Source of the DNA: Candidatus Poseidoniaceae archaeon
GTDB taxonomy: Archaea; Thermoplasmatota; Poseidoniia; Poseidoniales; Poseidoniaceae
Direction: 5' to 3'
Assembly (NCBI GenBank): GCA_938030705.1
Contig: CALHIR010000029.1
Span: forward strand, 1 to 43,502
Length of the DNA stretch: 43,502 bases
In this document: in pieces, positions 7,538-16,500 of the stretch
Position numbering within the stretch: position 1 is the first letter of the stretch
Layout: each line of letters begins with the position of its first letter
Notes under the pieces: model-generated
Database searches by the model: none
What the model saw: the letters and a program-made list of their open reading frames with translations, nothing else
What the model was told of the DNA's origin: nothing
Position numbers and translations under genes: made by a program

Positions 7538-7999
7538 ATGGCGAGTCGACCGTTTTCCCGTAAATCCAAAACTGTTCGCAAGAGCAAGGGCGTTCGTGAT
7601 GTGACGTGCGGCGCCGTGATGCAACATGCTCACGCTCTGCTGGCAAGCGATTCCATGGCCACCGTCCTGGAGGTGTTGACCAAACAGGACTGGGACCATG
7701 TGTTCATCATTGATGACGAAGGCGTTCCCATGGGTCGTATTCACGCCGTGGATTTGTTGAAGATCATCGCTAAAAAAACGGTCAATAGAAACGTGGCTTG
7801 GATGCACTCCATTCCAGCCCAACAAGTACTCACCCATCCGCCATTGACCGTTCGGCCTGCAACACCGCTGCTGAAGGCAGGGGCGCTGATGCTAACCCAT
7901 GACCTGAATCAGTTGGGCGTCGTTGACGATGACGGCGTGTTGATTGGCGTGGTCGGCCACAACACGGTAGCGAAAGTGCTGCCTCGCTTTTTGCTCTGA
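7538..7999 (+). CDS. Tandem CBS-domain protein
   Basis: A stand-alone pair of CBS domains (about residues 25-80 and 90-150), the module that binds adenosyl ligands such as AMP, ATP or SAM and usually regulates a partner enzyme or transporter. Characteristic pieces are the first domain's HVFIIDDEGVPMGRIHAVDLL and the second's NQLGVVDDDGVLIGVVG. The first 20 residues are basic and Ser-rich (RPFSRKSKTVRKSK). The ATG at 7538 is preferred; an upstream in-frame TTG at 7490 would add 16 residues and fits a leaderless start after the box at 7456-7463. It ends one base before the convergent DUF373 gene. The partner is not evident from neighbours. Confidence 0.85.
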   Translation: MASRPFSRKSKTVRKSKGVRDVTCGAVMQHAHALLASDSMATVLEVLTKQDWDHVFIIDDEGVPMGRIHAVDLLKIIAKKTVNRNVAWMHSIPAQQVLTHPPLTVRPATPLLKAGALMLTHDLNQLGVVDDDGVLIGVVGHNTVAKVLPRFLL

Positions 8000-9121
8000 T
8001 CAAATGCCCCAATAGCGGTCTGCTTGGGCCTGACGGGTTTGCAGGGTACGCACAACGGTGGTGACCATCCAGAGCACGGCGACCCAAATCAGTGGGTTCA
8101 TCAAATCATCGAGAATCATCTCGACGCTGAACTCGTAAGCCGTCCCACTGAGCACGCGAATGGCGATGTCCAAGGCAGCGTTGAGGAAGGAATAGACCAC
8201 CATGCCAAACACGCTCAACACGATGAGGCTCCCTGAAAAAGAACCACGCTTAAGGCGTAGCAGCATGAATCCGGCCGTTGAGGTCAAGAAGGCGATGACG
8301 GTCCATGCAAGTGATGAGTGGATCACGCTCAGCCACAACACCGATTGTGAATTGGCCGTGGCTTCCGTGAGGCCAAACGTTCGCCAACCTTCCGTTACGG
8401 CAAAGATGGCACTGAACAGCGTCGCCGTCCACAACAGCGAGGAAAACATGGCAGCGTCTGCGTTTTCACGCATTTCCTGAATCACGCGGTTTACGGTGGA
8501 TTCAATGCCGGCACCTTTGCTGAAGATGTAGAGGCCGAGCACCAGGGGGAGAGCCCCAATGACGACGCCCCCGATTTCGTTTGGGAGCATGATGCCCAAG
8601 CCAAAAATGGCCAGCACGGCGCCGAATGGAATCATGATTCGGGAGCGCCATTTCGGGTCTTCGAGCGCCTTGACGATGTAGTAATACGTTCCTTCAATTC
8701 CTTTGGATTGTCTGACGATGACCTTCTCGACGTGGTCAATGCGAACCTGCGAGGTGATGATGGGGAGGACGCTTTCGTCCTCTGCCCCGTCGGTGATCAA
8801 AATGGCTTGGTCTGGCTGGAAGGCGGAAACCACCTCATCGAGTTGAGCGGCGATGGCCCGGTCCGAGCGCACGCCGACCTTTTCGTCGCCCGTAAGGATG
8901 GCAATCTCAATCTCGTCCTCCTCGGATTTGCCTTCAACCAGCCTATCGTTGGCAGAAAGGGCGCCGAGAATGGCATTGGTATCGCTCTCTTCCGGGTCGG
9001 CGATGCCAAGTTTCAGGGCGGCTGTCAGGACATTGCGCCGACCGACAACGGGCCCTCTGATGGAGGTTTTGAGACCCAGGTCGTTGTCTCGGTCAACCGT
9101 CAACACCAGCGTCCGTGTCAT
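8000..9121 (-). CDS. DUF373-family archaeal membrane protein
   Basis: DUF373 proteins are found mainly in archaea and have no firm function. This one begins with the family's characteristic TLVLTVDRDNDLGLKT, followed by a soluble alpha/beta half including DQAILITDGAEDESVLP and the tail ESVLPIITSQVRIDHVEKVIVRQ. The second half holds about six transmembrane helices from around residue 160 onward. The start at 9121 is chosen over an upstream in-frame ATG at 9148 because GGAGGTG lies at 9127-9133 at ideal spacing, and because family members begin just before the VDRD motif. It lies downstream of the acyltransferase on the same strand, possibly in one operon with priL. Confidence 0.88.
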   Translation of the reverse strand: MTRTLVLTVDRDNDLGLKTSIRGPVVGRRNVLTAALKLGIADPEESDTNAILGALSANDRLVEGKSEEDEIEIAILTGDEKVGVRSDRAIAAQLDEVVSAFQPDQAILITDGAEDESVLPIITSQVRIDHVEKVIVRQSKGIEGTYYYIVKALEDPKWRSRIMIPFGAVLAIFGLGIMLPNEIGGVVIGALPLVLGLYIFSKGAGIESTVNRVIQEMRENADAAMFSSLLWTATLFSAIFAVTEGWRTFGLTEATANSQSVLWLSVIHSSLAWTVIAFLTSTAGFMLLRLKRGSFSGSLIVLSVFGMVVYSFLNAALDIAIRVLSGTAYEFSVEMILDDLMNPLIWVAVLWMVTTVVRTLQTRQAQADRYWGI

Positions 9122-9201
9122 GCCTGCACCTCCGTTTGATGAACCCACTCAAGTCCTTTCATTCAAACCCTTGTGCGAAAATCCCCTTTCCACCCGGACG
9201 T

Positions 9202-10803
9202 TCAAGATTGAACCGCTCCCGTTCGGCGTCGGACAGCCGCCACATCGTCGTGGCCAGAGGGAGGATCTTCCCAATCCTCATCTCCGGGCAGAACCAATCC
9301 TGCACCGAGGCCCACCAGTTCGTTGGCAAGACGTCGTTGCTCCTCGACCAAGAGGTCCCAATCCTTCGAGTCGTCTTTCCAGACCTTCCAGCGCTGTAGG
9401 TTCCGCGAACCACGGACCAAGCGAGCGTAGAGTTTGAGGTGAAGTTTCGCCGATACGGGCCACCAGAAAAGGAAGACCAAGAAGACACCCACGGCCGGTA
9501 ATTCCGTAATGCTAAGGAGCAACCAATGCTTGAGGAGAATCTCATTTATCGGGCTTGAGGCACTCAACAACGACCACGTGATCAACATGGAGGCCAAAAT
9601 CCACCAAAGGGGGAAAAACACCACGGCCGAGAACACTTTGGCCGTCCCTATCACCGAGGAATCAAGCGAACGGCGCTTGAGGAACCAACTCAGAAGACCG
9701 TTGACCTTGTAGGGCACGTAATTGCCTGCAATGGCACTCCAAGTGACCAAACCAAACATCCACACCAGCGCCCAAAGCCACTGGGTGAAGTATTTCGCGT
9801 ACCCCATGAACGACAGGCGCTCGGGGCGGGCATCAACATCAAACGGCGTGATGCCCCGCTGGTTCAGGGTCGCAAAGTGGTGCTGGCAAGATGCTGCAAG
9901 AGCTTGCGTTTCTTTGGGTTGTTCTTCGCTCATGAACTCCCAACCCGCCCGGAGACGGCGCGCAGCCAGGACCGATTCGGCATACGACGGTTTCACCAGC
10001 TCTTCGCCGGCTTGCCGTTGCTTTTCAGCGTAAACCAAACTTCGCCCTTTCCAAATCATCGTCCGTTCTCTCCACGAAATTTTGGAATGGTTGACGCGCT
10101 CAAGTTCCGTTGCAATCTGTCCTGTGACCGTCTGCACCCATGCACGGTCAAGGCGGTCTTGTTCTTCGTCGTCAGCGACGTTCTCGGGCACCTCGGGAAG
10201 GTCCATGGTTCGTTCAATAACGACGGCTGCCCGCTCTCGGAAACGTTGAGATTCAGAGTAATGAAGGCCTACAGGGACCAAATTTGGAACTGGCCTACCG
10301 TTTTCCTTGGCTTCACGAATCGCCGCCAGGAGAATGCGGGCTGCCCCCGAGCGAACGGTGCGGACCCCGGCGTCAGCATGTGTCACGCCCTCGGGGAAAA
10401 TCAGGAGACTGCCACCTTTTGAGAGCAGGGAGGAAAGGGATTGAAGGCGAGCAGTGTTTCGCTGTCGTGAAGCTTCGAGGTCTTTCGAATCGGACGGCCG
10501 TTCAATGGGGACAACATTCGAGGCCCTCAATAATCGCCCAAGTACCGGGATGCGAAACAGGGTGTGTTTGGCTACCGTGGTCAATTGACCTGGGAGCACC
10601 GATGTCATGAGCATGGGGTCAATCAAGCCGCTGGGGTGCCATGTGATGTAGAGCAGACCCCCTTCTTTGGGAAGGTTCTCGTCATCAACGATGTTGATTT
10701 CTCGAAACCAGATGTTGGTCAAAAAACGGTAAAATCGCCGACAGAGACGATAGGAGAGCGGAGGTTTCGGCGTTGGCACCGCATCTCCATGAGCGCCCTC
10801 CAT
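9202..10803 (-). CDS. PlsC-like glycerolipid acyltransferase with C-terminal membrane domain
   Basis: The N-terminal 240 residues form a 1-acyl-glycerol-3-phosphate acyltransferase (PlsC/LPLAT) domain. The catalytic block is HPSGLIDP (His56, Asp62), the variant spacing seen in the GPAT-like branch. Block II-like residues follow in KHTLFRIPVLGRLL, and IFPEG is at residues 135-139. From about residue 340 onward the protein has several hydrophobic helices (WLWALVWMFGLVTW, VFSAVVFFPLWWILASMLI, ELPAVGVFLVFLFWW), so it is an integral membrane enzyme of 533 residues, much longer than bacterial PlsC. The end is soluble and acidic. Such enzymes make ester-linked phospholipids; their presence in Marine Group II has been discussed in relation to the archaeal/bacterial lipid divide. 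The acceptor and donor here are unknown. Confidence 0.85.
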   Translation of the reverse strand: MEGAHGDAVPTPKPPLSYRLCRRFYRFLTNIWFREINIVDDENLPKEGGLLYITWHPSGLIDPMLMTSVLPGQLTTVAKHTLFRIPVLGRLLRASNVVPIERPSDSKDLEASRQRNTARLQSLSSLLSKGGSLLIFPEGVTHADAGVRTVRSGAARILLAAIREAKENGRPVPNLVPVGLHYSESQRFRERAAVVIERTMDLPEVPENVADDEEQDRLDRAWVQTVTGQIATELERVNHSKISWRERTMIWKGRSLVYAEKQRQAGEELVKPSYAESVLAARRLRAGWEFMSEEQPKETQALAASCQHHFATLNQRGITPFDVDARPERLSFMGYAKYFTQWLWALVWMFGLVTWSAIAGNYVPYKVNGLLSWFLKRRSLDSSVIGTAKVFSAVVFFPLWWILASMLITWSLLSASSPINEILLKHWLLLSITELPAVGVFLVFLFWWPVSAKLHLKLYARLVRGSRNLQRWKVWKDDSKDWDLLVEEQRRLANELVGLGAGLVLPGDEDWEDPPSGHDDVAAVRRRTGAVQS

Positions 10804-10853
10804 ATCACGACCTCGTCAACCTCTCATTTAGAGAAAACGCCTGCATTTTCCCC

Positions 10854-12074
10854 TTAATCCTCGGGTTTTTGACCTTCTTGGCCGCTTACAGCGTCGGGAG
10901 TAGACGCGTTTGAACGGTCGGTCAGTCGTTTCCAGCGTTGGGTCGCACGGATGTATTTGAGCGGGTGGTCCATCCAGGGTTGGTCGCACGTGCGGTTATC
11001 GCCGGGAAGCACCGGGCAGTTGTGGTTCACCTTGAGTTTCCCACAACCTGCGGGCGTGTATTCATGCTGGTAGACATGTTGAACCTGGTAGGAGGTCGTC
11101 GCCTCGCTAAAATCGGGCGCTCCACGAAAGAAGCTGACGCAGGCTTCCTGAGGTAACGCCAGTGTGGCTGCCATCGATGCCAAGAACAACCGGCCAAAGT
11201 GGTTCACGTTTACGCCGCCGGACAAGTCGGCGATGATCTTCTGCATGCAGGGTGGCCAATCGCTTTCTTCCGCCCCCACCAAGGCGATGGCTTCGCTGGC
11301 CTTGTTGGCCATCAAATTTCGTACCATTCCCACCGGCTCTGCAAGTCGCACAGCGAGGTCGGTGGTCACCTCGGCCATCTTCTCAAGCGCCTCGTTTTCG
11401 ATGCCCGATTTGATGCGTTCTCGGAGCAGACGAGCGAGTTTGGCGGATGAAGCATATTGACGTTCTCCGTGCAACTTCACCCACCCCTTCTCCACGTCCA
11501 CGTTCGGTAATCGCCAACGAGTGCCCGTAATCTTGGGACAAATTTCGATGAAATCTGCCAGCCCAACTCGCCATTCAGATGAGGAGGTTTGGCGGAGTTG
11601 TCGCATCGTCATGCCGGAACGCGTTGGAGAGGGAGCGGCACTCCCGCTTGTTTCTTCCACCTCTGTAAGATAGGTCCTCGCCACCGCTGGAAGATTCGCT
11701 GCGTCTTGAATCAAGAGTTGTTCCGCTCGGGCCGCTTCCGCCTGAGCCCACCGAGCAATGAGACGCTCATCTTCGCTGGCGCACATGACCAGCCTCGCGT
11801 AATAAAAGGAAAACGCCTCGATCAAACGTCCTTCCTCCGTATGGATATCCCCCCCAACGACCTGAACACCTTCCTTTGATTGCACGGAATCGATGAGGCG
11901 GATGCGTGCGCGCTGTCGGGCTTGCTCCATCCAAGGGCCTTCCAGCAATTCGTTCAAGTCAATACCGTGGCGGACCGCCATGTTTCGAATCCAATCCGAC
12001 GCTTGAGGCAGAAAGGGATAGCGCGCCAACGTGACCTCATCCGCAAGGGGCGGTGGAGTCGGCGGCACGGGCAT
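10854..12074 (-). CDS. priL: DNA primase large subunit PriL
   Basis: PriL is the regulatory subunit of the archaeal/eukaryotic primase that makes RNA primers for replication. The N-terminal domain (from LARYPFLPQASDWI) is helical. The C-terminal domain carries four Cys at about residues 276, 312, 344 and 353 that would hold the 4Fe-4S cluster, in typical surroundings PPCMQKI, QEACVSFF, YTPAGCGKL and NHNCPV. ATG 12074 is used: a TATA-like CATAAT lies 24 bases upstream, and extending to 12209 would run into the divergent mptE gene with low-complexity sequence. At 406 residues it is near the usual archaeal length. It is followed on the same strand by the acyltransferase and DUF373 genes. Confidence 0.9.
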   Translation of the reverse strand: MPVPPTPPPLADEVTLARYPFLPQASDWIRNMAVRHGIDLNELLEGPWMEQARQRARIRLIDSVQSKEGVQVVGGDIHTEEGRLIEAFSFYYARLVMCASEDERLIARWAQAEAARAEQLLIQDAANLPAVARTYLTEVEETSGSAAPSPTRSGMTMRQLRQTSSSEWRVGLADFIEICPKITGTRWRLPNVDVEKGWVKLHGERQYASSAKLARLLRERIKSGIENEALEKMAEVTTDLAVRLAEPVGMVRNLMANKASEAIALVGAEESDWPPCMQKIIADLSGGVNVNHFGRLFLASMAATLALPQEACVSFFRGAPDFSEATTSYQVQHVYQHEYTPAGCGKLKVNHNCPVLPGDNRTCDQPWMDHPLKYIRATQRWKRLTDRSNASTPDAVSGQEGQKPED

Positions 12075-12095
12075 GGTGGGAGGAGAAGGCCACGG

Positions 12096-12101
12096 ATTAT
12101 G
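12096..12101 (-). promoter_or_regulatory. TATA-like box (CATAAT) for priL
   Basis: Reads CATAAT on the minus strand, about 24 bases before the priL ATG, consistent with a leaderless transcript and supporting that start. Confidence 0.4.
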
Positions 12102-12152
12102 AAGTTCAACCTCGGGGTCGCTTTCTTGACCTCGGTCGGTACCGAGGCAACC

Positions 12153-12890
12153 ATGCGACCCGTGCCAGACGCAGCATTGGTTGCGATTCAGCATGATGTG
12201 CGGGCTCACTACGGTTGGGCCTACACCAACGATGTCAACAGTGCCTTAGGCCTGCGAACAACATGCAATGAACACCCAAGCGCCGAGGCCTGTAATTGGT
12301 CGGTAAACCAACGACGGCAAACCCTCAATGGACTGACAGAGCGGCTCGAGGAAGCCGCCCATGTGGTACTGGTGGGTGCGGCCGTGGTTGAGAGCGACCT
12401 GAACAGAGCGTGGCCCGAAAACACCGTCTTTGTTGCTGCCGATGGGGCTGTAGGGGCTTGCTTCGACAAGGTGGATGTCCTCTGTGTGGTCACCGACCTT
12501 GACGGAGGAGAACATCTCGACGAGGCGGTCAGGCGACGTATTCCGCTCATCGTACATGCCCACGGAGACAACGAAGCCCGCTGGCAACGGTGCATCGCTG
12601 CGTGGGCAGCCCTGGGCGGTGCGCCCTTGGTCCTGACCCACCAAACCGATGAACTCTATCCCGATATGCTCAATGTCGGTGGTTTCACCGACGGCGACCG
12701 CGCCGCATGTCTCCTCGCAGCCCTTGGTGTCCCACTGGACCGAATGAAATTTGTTGGCTATGCGGTGGACCATGTCGGTCCATGGTCTGGAGCGACGGAC
12801 CCCGTCCGAAAGTTGGACAAATTGAAGTGGATGGAACGGATTCTTGACCATCTGGGCGCATCTTGGAAGAATCGACGAGAATCGGCTTGA
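12153..12890 (+). CDS. mptE: 6-hydroxymethyl-7,8-dihydropterin pyrophosphokinase (MptE-like)
   Basis: This archaeal enzyme transfers pyrophosphate from ATP to 6-hydroxymethyl-dihydropterin in folate or methanopterin-type cofactor synthesis. It is unrelated to bacterial FolK. The family is recognised by VFVAADGAVGA, the strongly conserved VVTDLDGG (Mg/ATP site) and LIVHAHGDN, and by the later FTDGDRAACLLAALG. ATG 12153 is chosen; ATG 12099 is in frame but leaves only 24 bases to the divergent priL start and adds a segment unlike the family. Length 245 residues is normal. In a non-methanogen the product would feed folate synthesis. Confidence 0.88.
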   Translation: MRPVPDAALVAIQHDVRAHYGWAYTNDVNSALGLRTTCNEHPSAEACNWSVNQRRQTLNGLTERLEEAAHVVLVGAAVVESDLNRAWPENTVFVAADGAVGACFDKVDVLCVVTDLDGGEHLDEAVRRRIPLIVHAHGDNEARWQRCIAAWAALGGAPLVLTHQTDELYPDMLNVGGFTDGDRAACLLAALGVPLDRMKFVGYAVDHVGPWSGATDPVRKLDKLKWMERILDHLGASWKNRRESA

Positions 12891-12944
12891 AACCCCGCTG
12901 TGCGTGAACATAAGCATAAGAAGGCCAAACAAGGATTGAGCGAT

Positions 12945-13568
12945 ATGGAAGGACGCCGTTCCATGCAATCCATCCTGCTTTGGGTGGTGGCTGTGGTCCT
13001 TATCAACGCACTTTGGTTGAACGTGGCCAACCAGTCGGCACCCAATGAGATCAACAGCCCAAACCAATTTCAGACCCACAGAGAGGTCGAAATCTCCCCT
13101 GTTTTTGGCACCTCAGCATCCATTCCAGCGGAGTTGAGCACGGTGTTTGAAAGCACAAAGGTGAGCAATGCAAACGTGAGTTTTTCCATAAAAAAAGACA
13201 ACCAAAGCACGGTGTTTTCTTGGTCGGGAACGTTGACCGATGATGTCCCGATTTGGTCGGGTGAGTTAGCACCCGGGTCCTACACGGTTGAAACGGTGAT
13301 GGAGGAAGGTGTTGAGGTACAACAACAATTGAACCTCAAGCCGTTCGCAGCCATCCAAACGGTGGGCCATGTGGTGCTCACGTTGATGTTGGTGGCCCTT
13401 GCTTGGGGAGAGCAAGGTGTGCGGGCTCTCTACGCCCGTAGACCGCGCCCCGAGGCTGCAAAACCGGCCGTGGAAAAAACGCCGTTTAAGTCCCAAAAAT
13501 TTGCCCTTGAAGACGACCCGCTGACATGGGATGAAGCCGACTCACCGTGGCGAGACCCCATTCAATGA
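12945..13568 (+). CDS. Uncharacterised membrane protein with two helices and an external beta domain
   Basis: No family recognised. The ATG at 12945 is preceded by AAGGA at suitable spacing; a GTG at 12900, 10 bases after mptE, is also in frame. The N terminus has a hydrophobic helix (SILLWVVAVVLINALWLNV). Then comes an extracytoplasmic region of about 110 residues with alternating beta-type sequence, including FSWSGTLTDDVPIWSGEL and APGSYTVETVMEEGVEVQ, like a small immunoglobulin-type or carboxypeptidase-regulatory-type sandwich. A second helix (VGHVVLTLMLVALAWG) leads to a basic, then acidic cytoplasmic tail. It may be co-transcribed with mptE and ends one base before the convergent polymerase gene. 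Confidence 0.7.
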   Translation: MEGRRSMQSILLWVVAVVLINALWLNVANQSAPNEINSPNQFQTHREVEISPVFGTSASIPAELSTVFESTKVSNANVSFSIKKDNQSTVFSWSGTLTDDVPIWSGELAPGSYTVETVMEEGVEVQQQLNLKPFAAIQTVGHVVLTLMLVALAWGEQGVRALYARRPRPEAAKPAVEKTPFKSQKFALEDDPLTWDEADSPWRDPIQ

Positions 13569-13569
13569 A

Positions 13570-16500
13570 TCACAAAAAGTCGGACAGCGAGAGTTGTTTT
13601 GCACGGTCGTTATTGAACAGGGAATCTGCGCTGGAGGCCAACCAGTCGGCGTTTTGCCGCGTGTACAAATCCACGCCATAGTGGTCCATGACGAAGCGCA
13701 TGACCTCGATGTATTTCCGAACGGCCCCCTCGGAGACGGTCAGGGCAAGGTTGCCGTTGCACAACCCACCTTCGGCTTTGGCCACGCCCATCCTTGAAAG
13801 CCCTCGACCGGTTTCCTTCTTGGGTTGAATGCAACTTCCCGAAAGTGGCATTCGACGATAGGAATGTGCGCACTTGAGGCAACGAACCTTCTGGCGGCCG
13901 TAAGCGTTCAAATTGCCTCGTAAGTCCGGCAAAAAGTGCGACCGAACCACGCTGGAAGCTACTTGTCGAACATTCACGCCACGGAGGCGATGTCCAAGCG
14001 CCAGTTGACCGTTCATTTTGTCGATCATCGTTTCCAGCGTTTTGTACGCCGAGAGAGCGGGGCCTCGGTCGAGGGCGTAGCAATCGTGCGTAAACCCATA
14101 ACCACGTACAGCAGCAACGCTTCCGAGGCGTCGTTCTACGAAATCCATCCGGTGCTGAATGTCCTTTGGATGAGGTTGTTGCAGCGTCGCCTCATAGAAA
14201 TCTCGCTCGTAAAACCAAGCGGCGTCGACATTGAGGGCTTCCTTGTCAACTTCGGTCGGGTTGAGTCGCGTGGTCAAGACCAACGGAGCGTCCATTTGAC
14301 CTCCGCGATTGGCGGGCAAAATATCACGACTGAAGTTCAACAGACCGTCCATTAGAAGCATGATGGCGTCTTCATCGCCGTCACAATTTCGCCGTTTGGC
14401 CGCATGGAAGAGTGGATGAGCGTACCCCCCTGAGCAATCAGCCCACCCGATGATCCGAGAGAGAACTCCCCCACTGGTGTGGGGTGCGAGGGCGCAGATG
14501 AGGTGGCCGATGAGGTCGTCGGGTTTGTCGGCGTTGTAATACGGTTCCATCTTGTAAAATCGTACGAGCAACTCGTCGATGTATTTCGCTGTGCGAAGCA
14601 GGAAATCGGCCGCTCCTTTGGCGACGATGAAATCCTGAGGGAACAGTTCCAGCGTTTGCTCGTCGTCGTTCAACGGCCGACCGCGGTAATCGTGCGTGTA
14701 GCCCAAACCGTGGAGCGTCTTCCAAGGCACGCCGATTTCTCTGGGCCGGAAATGGGTGATGGGAACGTCACTCATGTCGTAACGCACCGTCCCGTCTCGG
14801 AAGACAGGGAGTTCGTGGCGGGCCCGAAGAATTCCTTTTTCGATGGCCTCCGGCGTTTGGTCGCGGCTGTTGAGTTTCTTGGTGCACTTCACCTGGGCAG
14901 GGAGGCGGTCAATACCCAAACGAATACGTGCGTCTTCAACCATATCGTCCATCCGAACGGACTGCACTTCCCCTCGGCGATACGCCGTCGATTTTGTTTC
15001 CTTTGCTTGTGTTCGCCCGCCGCATGTCTCTCCAGCCTTCGTCTCGCCGTGTGCATCCAGTGCTCGGTGATGGCAACGAAGGTAGGGTGACTCCCGCTCG
15101 CAGACGCTGCATGTTCGGCGCCCCAATTGGACCCGAATCGTTCGCTTGTCAATGGCGTGATTCAGCAATCGCTGATTGCCCCCGTTCAATTCGATGGGAA
15201 ACAAGGAGTGCGTCATTGGATTCATGATGCGAGGGGCGGCCTTTTCGGGACGGCCCATACGGCAGCCCACGCGAACCGGTGCACTGTGTTCCCAGCGCAA
15301 GTCGGACAGTTGCCGCACAATGACCATGATGCCCTCGATGGCGTGTTCGTCTTCCAGGCGCTGGGCTGCGAGGTAGGCAGCCGGTTCGCTTGGACCTTCA
15401 TCGGGAACCGAAGCCGCTGCGTCCCGACCAACCCGGTCGGTCTCGGCGATACCAAGGCCACGCTGTCTCGCCCCTGTTTCAGCCGCAATACGAATTGTTG
15501 CGCGCTCTTTTTCCAGCTCACCTTTGCGGGCTCGCTCCTCGTCGAGGACCAATTTCGCTTTGCGCAAAGAGGCGAGGCGATCGCTGGCGACCTTCGAAGC
15601 GTTCTTCTGTCGGAGCGGAGCCTTCCTCTCGCTGGAATAACCGAAGGCCTCGAGGAAGGATTCCCATCCTGCGGAGACCACGATGTCTTCACCATCGTGA
15701 TGATGAGGGAGACCCAACAGCATCATCGCGCCCTTGGCCAGACCGTGTTGTTGCAAAGCCCATCCTTCGGGCAAGGTTGCGGTCATGACCGGCTGCTCCA
15801 TCGAAAAGGAAGGGCCAGGGAAAGAAGACGATTCAACATCAGGGAGTGTTTCGGGCTGCAGTTCATCCATCTTTTTGGGCGACCACGCTTTGGCGCCACC
15901 GGGAAGACGAAGTTGCCGTTCGCTGGTCAACGGCCGGGCTCCTTTGGGTGCATCGGCTTCACCTGTTGTTGGTTCGATGATGGCGCTGTCAAGCAAGTTG
16001 AGAACGGCGGGGAGCCATTCGATGGGGAGGTCCTTGAGCCATGGGTTATGAGGTGGAGGAAGGGACGTGGCAAAACGTCGTGAGCATGCCACGGCTTGCG
16101 ACCAATTCAAAGCTAATTTTCGTAATTGTTCATGCCATTCACAGCGGACCCAAAACTGCGCATTGGGGTCCTGGCTTTCCTCCGGGGGAAGACCGGGTGT
16201 CGCCTCCGGCCAGTCTTCGCGAGCAAAACCAAAGGTATCGAGGAAGAAGGCCACGTCCTCCTCGGTGGCCAAACTGTCGACCATATCACTGGCCCACCAG
16301 TCCATCGTGTACCCTGCGGGCACCAAACGCTTGTTGTTCTCCATGAATTCCCCGTAGCCGATCACCAATTCTCCGTTGTCCCAAACCTGTTTGACTCGGT
16401 GGCGGAGCGTGGCGTACGCTGCGGGGTCATCAACGCGCAGGAATCGCCCGTCCTCCAAGACCACCCAAGGACCCTCGGATTCGTCGCAAGGCGTGATGGC

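Noticed and set aside
15900-16000. Possible intein in the DNA polymerase gene explaining its length
   Set aside because: No intein splice motifs (no Cys/Ser at a junction followed by a block ending in HN-C) are seen and the NCDGDED site is uninterrupted.
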